Assembly: GCA_963580285.1 (NCBI GenBank)
Contig: OY757011.1
Location: 161,931,908-161,995,907, forward strand
Source: Lucinisca nassula
Taxonomy: Eukaryota; Mollusca; Bivalvia; Lucinida; Lucinidae
Length of the DNA stretch: 64,000 nt
Reading direction: 5' to 3'
The position numbers and the translations under genes are program-made. The notes beneath the pieces are model-generated. The model ran no database searches and had not been told where the DNA came from. It saw only the letters and a program-made list of their open reading frames with translations. Of this stretch, positions 10,451 through 22,023 are shown piece after piece (the stretch's first letter is position 1; every line of letters starts with the position of its first letter).

Positions 10451-10624
10451 TATTAACTGAACTTATTTTCTCTGAAATTCTTGTGCCGACATTTTGGAAA
10501 GCTTTGAAAAGGTTTGAGGGTCACTGACGAGGCCTTATTGGCCGAAACTAGCTATTCTGGCCCAGAAAACATGTACACTCCATATGTTCCAGTTTTGTGG
10601 TGCATTCCTTGCTTCCAAAGGATA

Positions 10625-10717
10625 TACACTTTCGGATGAGTCTTTAAACCTAGGTCCCGTCTCCGTATGGCCTTAGCTGTTGGTGGGACGTAAAACTCAA
10701 ACACTCACTCACTCACT
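10625..10717 (+). mobile_element. S4 SINE, 5'-truncated, with target duplication
   Basis: It begins tacactttcggatgag, ends acgtaaaactcaaa and (ACTC)n, and lacks the tRNA head. It is flanked by an exact 10 bp duplication, ccaaaggata, at 10615-10624 and 10718-10727. Confidence 0.85.
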
Positions 10718-10934
10718 CCAAAGGATAACCATTTCTAGAACATATTTAACGTCACTATAGCTGGTGTCTGGGAATGTGTGGAGGTCGTAAAATGTCTCCC
10801 TGCCCAACATCATAGTGTAGTTTATATTTTCTTGCCCTTCCAGTGGTGAATTTTGAAATTTTTTAGGGTCACTGATGAGGCCTAATTGGGCAAAACTAGC
10901 TAGTCTGGTCCAGAAAACATGTACACTGCATATG

Positions 10935-11180
10935 TATCCCCACGTTTTTCGAAGAAAAGTGGGGATATTGTTATCGCCTCCGTCTGTCCGTTCGTCCGTC
11001 CGTCCGTCTGTCCGGCTATCTCCTCCTACACCGTTCATTGGAATTCAACCAAATTTGGTGTGTGAGTTACATACATGAATGGCTTCTGCAAGAGCACATT
11101 GATTTTTGGACCAGCCCCCAAGGGTCCCGTGAAGCGGTCAAAACGTGGGGATTTGCGATGACGCGCCATCGACTGCGCGA
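10935..11180. repeat. CCGT-rich repeat with flank
   Basis: tccccacgttttt / aagaaaagtgggga forms a short inverted repeat. It is followed by (CCGT)n-like sequence and a flank (caaccaaatttggtgtgtga). Similar CCGT blocks stand at 41302 and 42020. Confidence 0.6.
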
Positions 11181-11404
11181 TCTAGTTTACAGTTTTGTGG
11201 TGTATTCCTTGTTTCCAAAGGACAACCCTTTCTAGAACATATTTTAGAAGTAAGTAGATGAGAGAAAGTACAAAAAGGGGACAGGGAATTATTGGAAGGT
11301 TGTGTGAGTGCTTTTCAGTTTAGACAACATGTACGATAGAAGTTGGTCTTCTGTCTTTCTCGACTGGTAGGCGAGTATCTCTAGCAATGTTAATAATAAG
11401 ACGA

Positions 11405-11895
11405 TTCATTACGATAACAGGTCCGTGCAATGAACGCCCCTTTAAACCCAACTTTATAGAGAGAGAACTGGGGGTTACAATATTTTGTAACTGGGTATAC
11501 AATTTGCTGCGTCAGCGTCAATGCATCGCAGTGATGTTGCATTGACGTTGACACGACGTTGTTTAGACGCTGTATGTCTGTTGACATGGAGTTATCTGCA
11601 CTTTATGTTTACATACACTCGATTATTGCTGGCCAAAATATCTCGTATGATAATCGTCGGCCTCAGTACCTCAGTCGGATGCGCGTCTGACTGGGTATAC
11701 AATATTTTTCTCTTTCCTGCTCCATGACATACGCCGTGGGTACTCGATAGAACCACTTCACTGCGACAGTTCCAACGAGCACCAACAGCCATGTTTGAAG
11801 CATAAATGAGAAAACTATCACAATTTTTCACCAGAAAAGTAAATATTGTTAAGATATGAAAGAATGCACAAAGTCATACGGGTGTAACATCGTAT
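11405..11895. mobile_element. M2b MITE, interrupted
   Basis: The left flank gataacaggtccgtgcaatg and right flank with the core (gtactcgatagaacc, ggttccaac-type complement) match other M2b copies. The middle is split by the S2 fragment at 11505-11690. Confidence 0.75.
11505..11690 (+). mobile_element. S2 5' module plus truncated tRNA head
   Basis: It is reverse-equivalent to 9560-9760, ending just after the A box (cctcagtcggatgcgcgtct). It is flanked by actgggtatacaat at about 11491-11504 and 11690-11703, a 14 bp target duplication inside an M2b MITE. The B box and SINE body are missing. Confidence 0.75.
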
Positions 11896-11899
11896 TGGC

Positions 11900-12465
11900 T
11901 AATAGACGATGATAATCAATTTGAAAAAAAAAAAAATAATAAATAATAATAATAATAATAAAATTCTTTCGTGGGAGAGCAGAAAACAAACTGTAGTAAC
12001 AATGTACATGTATTTTCTACAAGATGTGCCTTTTATAGCTAATGGTACAAGTCTACTGCACTATATGTGTGGCAGATAGTCGACGGAAAACAGAACCCTG
12101 ACACCAAACATAAACATTAAGTCGGAATAGGCCTCATGAATCATCAGTGTTTGGGTAAAAGTAGTTATATGTAGAACATAGAAGTGTAGGCAATGATCAG
12201 GAATCGACACAATTTACCCACAGCTCCCACCAGAGTTACCAAAGGGGAAAGAAACACAAACATGAAACAACAGACCCTAATGGAAACATCAATAGCGGAA
12301 AGCCAAAAGGACAGTTACTTTTCCACAAAATGGCCAATTCGATATCCAAAAATAAGTGATACAAACACTCAAAGACAAACCATAACAAAAATAAACAGCG
12401 ACAGAAGAACCGCCTTGGAGCGGTCAGTGAAACGAATTCCACTGGGCTGGGCGAGAGAGGGGCTT
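11900..12465. other. No gene recognised
   Basis: AT-rich with (AAT)n-like stretches near 11930-11960. The open frame at 12193-12468 has no recognisable domain. Confidence 0.4.
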
Positions 12466-12469
12466 TAAT

Positions 12470-12571
12470 CTTAAAGAATTTATCTAACCTGTTGTTTATG
12501 AGTGAAATGTATCTCTCGCTAAGCACTTTATTCATAGAAACAAATTTGTTTTCGAATATACAATATTTTGC

Positions 12572-12638
<67 letters not shown>

Positions 12639-13425
12639 TAATTGACCACTTCTGCTTTACCACCGTGTGAAAATAGTATTTTACGATCCTCTAGCGATAT
12701 TTCTGGATTTACATTTGTGGTCAACCATGATTAAAGTTCAGTCTAAAACGTTCTTACTTTTGGGCATCTAAGAAATAAATAATGGATTTTTTCTGGTTGT
12801 TCATTACAGTAACTACAACCCTGATTTTATTAATTTTAAATAGAAATGAATGTGTTACTAAATTTTTATTATTGATTTTGTATTGAAAGTCGCGTAGTTT
12901 TGTCTCGTGAAATGTCTTTAATGCTCTTTTTCCACCTTATCTCCTATCTCCGTTTGCCATTTTGTTTGTGTAATGTATTCGTTTACTCTAACCAAAATAT
13001 CATAAATAGTCTACTCCCTTTCTTTGAACTAATCAAGTCTTGAAAGTATATGTTACAAACTACATTTTGTTTAAATTTAACAGCAAATACACGATTCATG
13101 TGAATTTGATCTTTTCATACTTGAGAAATACTATTTACTACATGGTGGTAGTCTAAAAATGTGGCCCTTATATCATATTTCGCCTTTAACTGTTCAAAAC
13201 TATAAAATACCACTTCCTCACTAGTAAGATCGTAAATTGCTCTTATGCCCATATCGCACCTATTTCTTAAAAACAATTTCCCATTACCAATGTGGTCTTT
13301 ATGTCATAATGGGCATATAAGAATTTGCTTTAGGTTTTCTACGGGGACAGGTTTACAAAATTCCGACAAGCAGAAAATCCTTCAAAAAATGGATTTTTGT
13401 AGGTTGAAACTAAATTTCGCCGCAT
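12470..13425 (-). pseudogene. LINE C-terminal region remnant
   Basis: Translating the minus strand in shifting frames gives pieces typical of the region after the reverse transcriptase in APE-type LINEs: GIRAIYDLTSEEVVFYSFEQL, then a TKLRDFQYKI-like segment, and near 12500-12570 LAKYCIFENKFVSMNK. Several frameshifts, stops and a (GA)n insertion break it. The clade is not resolved. It is recognised by pattern only. Confidence 0.5.
12578..12636. repeat. (GA)n microsatellite
   Basis: Continuous GA tract inside the LINE remnant. Confidence 0.95.
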
Positions 13426-13479
13426 AAGATTTGGTTTGGACATACCTTATGATCACAAAATACTCAACAGCCTGGGAGC

Positions 13480-13945
13480 GCAGATCTTGTGACACTCATG
13501 TGATTCTGCTTGTTTATGACCTTACCAGATCATGATTAAATGGTCAACAAATAGATCTTATCTTGGGTTTAGCATGACCTTTGGCTAGGTGAATCACATG
13601 AAGCTTCTTCGCAAGCTACTGGTACATGGATTAACTATCCAGTGAATTAAGTCTTTTCTGATTGAGAGAAGTCAGACAGTTGCACTTGAATGTGAGTACT
13701 CAGATGAGGTTCCAGTTACTTCAGGTGTACCACAAGGATCAGTTCTAGGCACAATATTATTGTTATTATACCTTAACGACCTACCCGACAATGTGTGGTC
13801 CCGGGTTCGCCTATTTGCTGGTGACACTGGGGTGTACCTGACCATAATTCTCCCTGATTATTCGGTCACCCTCCAGAGGGACTTAGACCGCCCCATCATA
13901 GAATCTCACTGGGCCATGGAATCAAAACATAGAAAGGCGGCATAA
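13480..13945 (+). pseudogene. LINE reverse transcriptase fragment
   Basis: Plus-strand frames include VNHMKLLRKLLVHGL (the region after the first catalytic Asp), SGVPQGSVLGT and RVRLFAGDTGVYL. The last corresponds to the FADD active site with its first Asp changed to Gly. Stops lie between the pieces. CR1/jockey-like by motif, 5' and 3' truncated, inactive. Confidence 0.65.
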
Positions 13946-15080
13946 TGCTGCGTTTTACCAGATCTGCTCTTCTTGTTTAAAATGCTGGTATTTAAGTGTT
14001 AAACTAACAGTTTTAGATTACAACTAGGGTGAAAATTATTTTAGCTGCCCTTTATATTACAACGAAAGTAACCTTTTGTGAACCGAAAAGAAATTTATGA
14101 AAGTACTTTTATCTCAGGACATCTTAAGTTTCCTCAATACATTTGCACAAGAAAAATATAGATGAAAGATTTGCAAGTTGATTTTCCCCAAAATATAATC
14201 CTGATTTCCGTTTAAAAATCCATGTCCCACAAGAAAAAGGTTTGGAGGTATAAACGGTTATTACAGCAAGTACTTTCTTGCATTAGCAACATCCCTGTGC
14301 CTTTGAAAATAAATGAAATTCTGTATTTTTCACTTTTACCTGGAAAAAAGGAAACCGCTTTATAGACTTTTTAAAGTTACTAAAACAGCTGCAGATCAAT
14401 AGTTCACATCAAATACTAACGACTCGGTCAAAGCTATCTATCAAAAAGGCTACCTGAATTGAAAACCAGATTTTTTTTGACATGTTTATTCTCGATGGGC
14501 GCCATCATCTCCTTTTCTTGCGGTAAATCTGAAATGCTGAGATTTCATCAATTATGCCTTCCACATTTTATTTTCTCCATCATCAATGAAAATACCTTGA
14601 AAAGTCAGCTATGTAGCCTTCTTCCTGCGTATACCATAATGAAATCGCCTATCTTGGAAGCCTGTCATCACTGATAAATTAGTGTAGCTGTCAAATTGAA
14701 GAGATTTCCATCTTGCCAAATGCAAAAACGTATTCATACGCCTTGGAACTAATTCCCCCCCCCCCCCCCCCAAAAAAAAAAACAACAACAATAGTACACC
14801 ATTGCTTTAAATTTAAAACATAATATTCATATTTGAAACCGTCTTGCGCCTACTTTCACATACTTTCTAACATAATTTGTTCGTTAATTCATGAATAGTA
14901 TGCCTTCATTTCTGAACTAGTTTCTACGTGTAACATTGTCCTGTTTGTGTTGTTCACCCCTGTTCCCAAGTAAACAAGTTGAAAAGGGTAGATTTCTTTT
15001 TTAACTTCTTTCAGCAAAACATATTAAAAGCATTGGGCTTCTATGAAATTTTACCAACCCGCACATTGGTAAGTAGGTGA
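13946..15080. other. No gene recognised
   Basis: AT-rich. A poly(C)-poly(A) junction stands at 14755-14782. Short frames only. Confidence 0.5.
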
Positions 15081-15084
15081 CACA

Positions 15085-16173
15085 ACAGATCATTAATTGG
15101 ATTAGATAAATATGTCCAAACATCAATTATTTGTTTATGTGAAGAGAAAACAGCGTGTTTTTGTTAATGGTGAATCTTCAGTATGGGCGCCAGTTTTGTC
15201 TGGAGTCCCACAAGGGACTGTTCTTGGTCCTCTATTTTTCTCCCTTTACATCAATGATATTTCCTCTGACATTGACTCAGAAATAAGACTTTTCGCAGAT
15301 GACTGTGTTTGTTACCGGGAAATTAGAGATACAGATGACTCACTGAAACTTCAGGCTGACATAGATGGATTAGGATGTTGGGCCCGAAAATGGGGCATGA
15401 GATTTCAGCCAGTTAAATGCAATATTATGCAGATAACAAGGAAGAGATCTAATAAAGTTGAGGCTTCTTACACTTTAGAGGGAACGGTCCTCGAAAATGT
15501 GAATTCCATTAAATACCTTGGTGTGACAATCACTCACGATTTGAGATATGCAATATGTGTACAAAGGCGAACAGAACTCTTGGATTCCTGAGGCGAAATC
15601 TTCATCAGTGTCCCCAGGATGTGAAAGAGACAGCATACAGGGGACTTGTTCGCCCAATCTTGGAATATGGTAGTTGCATCTGGGACCCAAGCGGAGTAGT
15701 CCTAAATGAAGAAATTGAAAAAGTTCAGAATAGAGCGGCTAGATTTGTAACTGGAAATTACTGCTTTGAAACTGGGAGCATGACTGGAATTCTAGGAAAA
15801 TTAAGATGGGAGTCTCTCAAGAAAAGGAGAAGAGACAGTAGGCTCATACTCTTATACAAAGGTCTAAAGGGTGCTGCCAGCATTCCAACAGATGACCTTG
15901 TTCCCCCGGCTAGGCACTGTAGACAGCACCATTCAATGCCGTTTCAGACCCTTACTGCAAGAACGGATATTTATAAAGAATCGTTCTTCCCCCGAACCAT
16001 TAGAGATTGGAATGCCTTTCCGGATTCTATTATTTCGACGGCGGAAGGTGCTGATGATTGTGTAGCTAAGTTTACATCTTTGGTTAGAGCTAGGGACTAA
16101 CTTCCCATATCACAGGTCCTGGTGTATGAATGTCATTTGACGTGTCACCAGTAACAATTCTGATTCTGATTCT
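15085..16173 (+). pseudogene. CR1-like LINE, 5'-truncated reverse transcriptase
   Basis: This is the 3' part of an APE-type non-LTR retrotransposon. The first frame (15112-15591) holds SGVPQGTVLGPLFFSLYI, IRLFADDCVCY (intact FADD) and KYLGVTITHDLR. The second (15555-16100) holds RTLGFLRRNLHQCPQDVK, AYRGLVRPILEYGSCIWD and ends SLVRARD. A deletion near 15545 causes the frame change. A break also lies near 15140. The 3' end is a (GATTCT)n-type repeat at 16158-16173, as in CR1-like elements. The 5' two thirds are missing, as expected for target-primed truncation. Confidence 0.85.
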
Positions 16174-16320
16174 TATGTAACAAATCAATGGGTAAAAATC
16201 ACTGCTATAACATAGCAGTTATTGGAAGTGATCAGAAGCCTTTTGCACAAAAATCCTGGTGCTGAACAGGCTGCTTTCATTCTTTCAGTTCAAATATGGG
16301 GATAAACTGTTTTTATCTTA

Positions 16321-16362
16321 TTTTTTTTTTTTTTTTTTTTTTTTGGTTTTGGATTTTATTCC
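16321..16362 (-). terminator. Poly(A) tail and AATAAA of a retroposed transcript
   Basis: On the minus strand, AATAAA at 16360-16355 is followed about 10 nt later by 24 A. This looks like the 3' end of a polyadenylated retrocopy whose body extends to the right. The body is not identified and no target duplication was found. Confidence 0.5.
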
Positions 16363-17105
16363 AGTATCAAATCATCCACCCAGTAAACACAATCAATAAT
16401 ACAGTGAAACTTTGGTGCAGTGATTCATAAATTGTTATAAATTGCATGAATGAAATATATAAAATGAAATACTAAAAGCACCAAAGAAGGTCAATCATTT
16501 TACAAGCTAAATGCAAGAGATTGCAACACCTCAACCCAATCAGTGATCTTACTGCCAACTTGGTAGAACTGGTCATTTTTGGCTACCATACACTGAATTT
16601 AAAAATAGTACCAGGTGAAATAATTACATTTTTGGGGGGTGGGGGAGGAATCATTAATTTTCAGTACTATTTAGGTATTTTACTTGAAATTCCACTCTTG
16701 CAGTGCCTAAAGGCAACCTTTAGCCACAATTCTATGATAGTATTTTACACATTTTTGTTCTGTGGATTAAGATATCATTTTTGCAAAACCATGGAAAAAT
16801 GCAATAAATTACTAACATGGTGACTTTCCAATAAAAATATTTTGCTTTCATATTCTTACATTTACATGGACTACCATCTGATGAAAAATCTGTTTGGGTA
16901 ACTATTTGCAAATATGATTTTTTCAGTACCTCAAATGTAGTGAAATAACTGTATTGAGGAACCTTAAATCACCTTCTTTAAAGTAGCTTTTTGTTGTCTG
17001 TGGCGTTACTAAACCGTACAAATGTGAAATGGTTAGAATATACAAGATAAAAATTGCAACATGTGTGCACGTGGCCGATTTCGAAAAAACAAAAACAAAA
17101 ACAGA
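16363..17105. other. No gene recognised
   Basis: AT-rich. It may be the body of the retrocopy ending at 16321. The open frame at 16521-16823 has no domain I recognise. Confidence 0.4.
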
Positions 17106-17109
17106 AGAC

Positions 17110-17390
17110 CATCATGAAAACATTCCTATGCAATTTTGACCCTCTTAAACTCCACTTTAATCCAGTAGAATGGGATTTGTATGGGTGTACATTATTTTTC
17201 GCATTTCTGCCCAAAACATAGATTTTTGGTACTCGTCAGAAACCGCCTGGTCGAGACGGTTCCAACGAGTACCCAAAATCTATGTTATGAGCTGAATTAT
17301 GAAAAATAGCAGAATCTTTTATCTGAACATTTTCATTTTTTGGGTGGAAATATGTTCAATTTATTTGAAAAGGCATGTTTTCGTAATGCA
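17110..17390. mobile_element. M2 MITE
   Basis: The core gtactcgtcagaaaccgcc / ggttccaacgagtac stands at about 17229-17273. The right end is ggcatgttttcgtaatg. It is followed by a poly(A) stretch. Confidence 0.75.
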
Positions 17391-18285
17391 AAAAAAAAAA
17401 AAAAAAAATAAATAAAATAAAATAAAAAAAATAATAATAATAATAATGGCCTCACTCATAATCTTAAATAACTGGAGTATAGTATGCATATTACAGGACC
17501 TTCGTTTGAATAAACTCTCGTCAAAGGAATAAACACTTCTCAAAGCATAAACTAACGTCTATTCTAGTTGTAAGTTTTACAAGAACGAAGTAGAAACTAT
17601 TTCAGCTCACTGAAAAACAAACTTTATTTCGTAAACAAAAACAACAAAAAGAAAAAAAAAAAGAAAAAAAAAGAGAAAAACTTCCCATCACGAAAGGAAA
17701 GTTCCTTCCGTTGAATAGACCAATAGGGGACAGACTTTCTAAGTATTTTCAGTAATGAAACAAAGCGAAAGCAACGACAAAGAATTCTCAAAAGGAAATA
17801 TGGCCCTGGTGTAGATTTCACATCTCCATCTGTTTCATGCAAAAATAGATTGATTTACGATCAGCACTAGCATTATAATCGATCCCTATGTGATGAAACC
17901 AAACATGATAATAACCACGGCCTTTCCTTCCAAACGGTGTCAAAATGGTGTCACTAGTTTCCAAATTTGAAATTTTGTGACGCAAGTAACCGTACAGTTA
18001 ATTCAGCATTTTTTTTCCAAGTTGCCGTACTTAAAAAAATCCAAGTTGCCGTACTTGAAAAATCCAATATATATATTTCATCAGCCTAAATACTTTTGTA
18101 AGCCTTCATGAATGACGGTTAAACAAATAAAGCTCTTATATCTATCTCAAGACAGGGACATGGATCATTCACACAGAGCTCTTCGTCAATAACAAAACGA
18201 TCCGGGATTACGAAATTTCCTTAATAAAGCAGACCTTGATTCGAGAAATTCTAGGAATACTAGGTTTTACCAACCTCCCTTTTTT
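17391..18285. other. No gene recognised
   Basis: A-rich runs at 17390-17446 and 17635-17680. A short direct repeat (ccaagttgccgtacttgaaa) occurs at 18016-18060. Nothing coding. Confidence 0.5.
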
Positions 18286-18289
18286 CATT

Positions 18290-19310
18290 TCCAATATGCA
18301 TATGATCAGTAAGATAGACGATGTGAGCGGAAGATTGCGATTGAGCTGGACTAGTTTGTTTGTAGGGGTCCCAGGGGGTGGCAGCATATTCTAGTTTAGG
18401 TCTAACTAGTGACTTGTATGCTGTTGCCTTGATGTCCTTTGGGCATGCAGAGAGATTCCTGCGTAGGATAGGAAAGCAGCTGTTTGGCTGTCTGTCGTAG
18501 ATAGCATGTCATAGTCTAGCTACTAGACCTTGATGTCATATTTACCAATTACCAACCTTCATGTGTGTTTTTATCAAATATGAAACCTTGTTAGACTTTA
18601 ATCTTGTCTCAGACACCAAGGTCTAGTACAATGCGAATTTTACCTCGCAAGATCCTTGGTAAATGATTGATTACAGCTACAGTCATGAAATGTTTATTGC
18701 CTTTCTGTACCCCTTACCGAACACCAACTGATAAGGCAAACTGGCATTTTAGTCAGAGTATATCTTCCCAAGATCAAATAAGGGGTAGAAGAATATTACT
18801 TATTAACTTTAAAATATGATATCCGACTAGAAGCTAGTCTAAGCATGTCAGTGTGACTATTTCACACCAGTGTACTGTCTATAGCCAGGTTTTTGCTTTA
18901 CTTCTGGCAATGGATGTTGTATGATGACTCCATTATCTTGCTTTTGTTGCCGATTCTGATGTACTCAGATTAAGTCTTGTCTGGGTGAAAACGCATCTAT
19001 CAGTCTCTCTCCCATGCTTGTAAATAATTAAAGTCCTCTTGAGCGACAGCAACTCGGTACAACAGGCAGTGATCAGCGAACAGGGGAGACGCGTGGTGGC
19101 AAGTCGTTGATGTATATGAGGAAGAGGAGAGTGCCGAGCACTGTACTCTGTGGAACACCAGAAGTAACGGGCGCAGACGAAGAAATCCTCAATTACGACT
19201 TTCTGGTATCCATCAGCAATGAAATTGTGCGGAACCTCGTGAAAGGCCTTACTGAAATCTAGTAGGATGACATTTATGCGCTGTCAGTTGTTCATTCCGC
19301 CGGCTTGCTA
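18290..19310 (-). pseudogene. LINE reverse transcriptase remnant, interrupted
   Basis: The minus strand at 19290-19000 gives RINVILLDFSKAFHEVPHN (first catalytic Asp region) and pieces of the PQGTVLG and active-site blocks in shifting frames. At 18480-18310 it gives NLSACPKDIKATAYKSLVRP and LEYAATPWDPY. Between them about 400-500 bp is unrelated and may be an insertion, with ctagctactaga at 18511 and tagaagctagtcta at 18829 as weak inverted ends. CR1/jockey-like, dead. Confidence 0.65.
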
Positions 19311-19329
19311 TCAGCTGGTACTCACATGA

Positions 19330-19351
19330 CCCCCCCCCCCCCCCCCCCCCC
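19330..19351. repeat. Poly(C) run
   Basis: About 22 C in a row. A likely slippage or assembly weak point. Confidence 0.9.
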
Positions 19352-19435
19352 AGCAGGGAGAACGACCCAATGTACAACGAAAGAGCCGATTACTGTGCGT
19401 CTCATCCTGCAAACCTGGAGTTTATGTAATAAACT

Positions 19436-19606
19436 GAGCGTGACAGCTCAGTGGTTAAGCCCAGAGTGGTTAGTGCACTTGACTCAGATGCCAGAGGCCC
19501 TCGGTTCGACCCGGCGATGATTATTTCGGTGTCTGAACACCATTTACAGCGATGAATGTCAAAATGCGCACCGCCCTTTGGATCGGAACGTTTAACTGGA
19601 GGCACC
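19436..19606 (+). mobile_element. S3 SINE, 5' part (split)
   Basis: tRNA-like head with A box gacagctcagtggttaag and B box ggttcgaccc. The body has tttcggtgtctgaacacc and gggacgtttaactggag-type sequence. It stops where R300 is inserted and resumes at 19905. Confidence 0.8.
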
Positions 19607-19904
19607 GGCCCCCGCCCATAGGGGCTTGAAGAAATATATGGGCTGCATGATGCTTCCACGCAGAGCTGAATCCGGCCCGCACACTAGTACTGGTAAACCG
19701 CTTAGAGGATCTAAGCCTGTCCAGGAACCGCGGTGCGAGGCGGACCGCCTATGCTAATAAACCCTATGGGTTTCATTGGGCGACAGGGCTTGAGATGTCA
19801 TCTCATCTCAATGTCGGGTAAAAGTCCCACAAAATTGGAAGCAACGTCTCCAAAATGACCTTTAAAGTGCTGACGGGGACGTTAAACCTCAAATCAAACA
19901 AACA
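19604..19904 (+). mobile_element. R300 retroposon, complete, with target duplication
   Basis: The copy starts ggcccccgcccatagggg and ends acgttaaacctcaaatc plus (AAAC)n. The host S3 sequence aactggaggc is duplicated exactly at 19595-19603/4 and 19905-19914. This sets the boundaries of R300 and shows it moves as a unit of about 300 bp. Confidence 0.9.
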
Positions 19905-19950
19905 AACTGGAGGCGCCCTGTTCAGGGAGAGGCATCCCCTATGCAGGCTA
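19905..19950 (+). mobile_element. S3 SINE, continuation
   Basis: ggaggcgccctgttcaggg and catcccctatgcagg match S3 at 23950-23985. The SINE then meets the S2 tail. Confidence 0.75.
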
Positions 19951-20245
19951 ACTGTTTGTTTGTTTTGAGGTTTACGGCCAAGTCAACACTGTTAAGGTCG
20001 TTTTTGAGCCTGTCAGTTTACTTTTCCTGGGCAGGCTTATACGTAAGAGGTAACCAGGAGAGTGCACATTCTTTCGCCAGAAACTGACAACTGCCCTTCT
20101 TGAGCCAGCGGAATGGAGAGAATGACCGTAGGAAAGATTTCTTGATCAATCCCCGCGAAAGAATATTGCCGACCCCGGCAGGTATCGAACCTGCTTCCCC
20201 ATGATCAGCAGTCAGACGCGCATCCGACTGAGCTACCGAGGCCAG
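19951..20245 (-). mobile_element. S2 tRNA-derived SINE, complete
   Basis: Read on the minus strand, the A box is tagctcagtcggatgcg and the B box is ggttcgatacc. The tail is cttggccgtaaacctcaaa plus (ACAA)n. It is the reference copy for the split S2 at 8183-9596. Confidence 0.85.
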
Positions 20246-20327
20246 CGCAAGATTGATGTGTGCTGTAAATCTGCAAGTAATGGTAAAATGTGGCCGATCC
20301 CAGTATCAGTGAGTAGGTCCTGGTGCA

Positions 20328-20606
20328 CGTTTGTTTGTTTGGTTTGAGGTTTAACGTCCCCTTCAACACTGTAAAGGTCATTTTGGAGACGTTGATAACA
20401 AATTTGTGGGACTTTTACCAGACATTGAGATGAAATGACTTCTCAAGCCCTGTCGCCCAGTGAAACAAATGGACGGACTCGCATCGCTTTGCTTGCCCAG
20501 GCTTAGATCTTCTAAGCTGTTTACCAGTACTCGTTTGCGGGTCAGTTACAGCTCTGCGTGGAAGCATTATGCAGCCCATATATTTCTTCAAGCCCCGATG
20601 GGCGGT
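20328..20606 (-). mobile_element. R300 retroposon
   Basis: Reverse copy from gtttgtttggtttgaggt through taacgtccccttcaac to cttcaagccccgatgggc. There is a small deletion around 20470. Confidence 0.85.
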
Positions 20607-20664
20607 GCGAATATGGATAGTGTTTCTCTTTTGTTTCGGTATTAAAAAGTTCATGCTCGGCTCC

Positions 20665-20842
20665 CATGGCGGAGCTTGAAGAAATAGGTGGGCTGCATGA
20701 TGGTGCCAGGCAGAGCTTAAACCGACCGCTTAGGAGTATTGGTAAACCGCCTAAAGGATTCAAGCCTGCCCTGGCAAAGCGGTGCGAGTCGGGCCGCCCA
20801 TTCATATAAACCCTATTGGTTTCATTGGGCGACAGGGATTTT

Positions 20843-20873
<31 letters not shown>

Positions 20874-21240
20874 GTTACGGCCCTTTCAAGATTATTTCAC
20901 TCATATCGAGCCGATCGTTAATCAGAGGTGGGCGAAAACCGGAGTACCCGGAGAAAAACCATCTGACCTTCCGTTGCAGAACTTGGCGTCTCACATATGA
21001 CCCGAGCGAGGCTCGAACCACAGCGGTGAGAGACCTAATGATCAAGAGTCAGCGCTCTTAACCACTAGGCCACGGAGGCCCGTAAGCGACAGGGAATGAG
21101 ATCTCATTTCATCTCAATGTCGGGTATATAAAAGTCCCACAAAATTGTAAGCTAGGTCTCCATAATTACTTATACAGTGTTGATGGGGACGTTAAACAGT
21201 GTTAATTGGGACGTTAACCCTCAAATCAAACAAATCAAAA
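20665..21240 (+). mobile_element. R300 retroposon, interrupted by S1
   Basis: R300 sequence at 20665-20838 and 21086-21240 is colinear around the S1 insertion. The tail carries a partial duplication of the gggacgttaa block. Confidence 0.85.
20839..21085 (-). mobile_element. S1 SINE nested in R300, with target duplication
   Basis: The reverse S1 runs from poly(T)/poly(G) and ttacggccctttcaag to the head (ccactaggccacggaggcc). gcgacaggga is duplicated exactly at 20829-20838 and 21086-21095. Confidence 0.9.
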
Positions 21241-21489
21241 GGTTATTGCTAGTATCGTCTAATTCTAACAAATACCCACATCATACATGTACTCTCACAT
21301 GTATGCGGTTTTTGTGTATCTTTGAAACGACCCCATGTCAATTCTCATCGATTCAGAAATTCATCCTCAGATATTGACGGTAAAATTATCTTCTTGCCTG
21401 TAAATTGATGCGTTAGCATTTGATAACAGATTAACATGCATGATAGTATTGTGTCAGTGCAGTTGAAAGTCAAATACTTGTAATTTGGA

Positions 21490-21775
21490 CTAAAAATTCT
21501 ACTTTCCTCAGATGAACCGGAGGTCGCCATCTTATTGTTCGCCGCAGTGATGTTGCCCGGCTTTATGTCACGTGACAGGAATATTTTTAGATTGAAATTC
21601 CCAAAAACAACAAATAAACAAAAATGAAAACGACGATTTTCACAAAGTTCTGAAGTGGTATTTGGTTTCAGAAGATTACAAATGACAAAGCTACATGAAT
21701 AGAAGAAATAAAACCGAAAAACACGCTTTTCATTTTTGAAGCCCGATAGCTCAATAATGCACCTTAAAAAACAAC
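21490..21775. other. No gene; possible end of an unnamed repeat
   Basis: agctcaataatgcacctta at about 21748-21768 is the reverse of 6573-6592. Only this end is visible in both places. Confidence 0.35.
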
Positions 21776-22023
21776 AACAAAAAACAACTTACCCTTAAAT
21801 TACCTTCGAACTTCGAGGTATGGATTTTTGGTTCCTTTAACAGATATATGAAATCTGGTTTATAGACGTAACGATGAAATCTGGGTTAAAGATTTAATAA
21901 AATGATTATAAATTTAAACTTTCAATGGCTTTATTTGCTAAAATTGGAAATATATTGGTTTTCTGACAGAACAATTTGTGATCAAAGTGTTGAATATCGA
22001 TCATCAGGCAATAAACGAATATC

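Larger units (their letters stand above)
10490..11260. repeat. Diverged duplicated segment
   Basis: A phrase with gggtcactga, gaggcct, aaactagct and agaaaacatgtacact occurs at 10517-10590 and 10862-10935. cagttttgtggtg, ttccttg and ttccaaagga occur at 10590-10622 and 11190-11225. So this is an imperfect tandem duplication, interrupted by a SINE and a CCGT tract. Confidence 0.6.

Noticed and set aside
11521..11727. Short ORF starting MHRSDVALTLTRR
   Set aside because: It lies across a SINE fragment and a MITE, and the reverse copy at 9597-9775 does not keep the frame.
18497..18866. Possible TIR element inside the LINE remnant
   Set aside because: The inverted ends are short and imperfect and no target duplication is seen.
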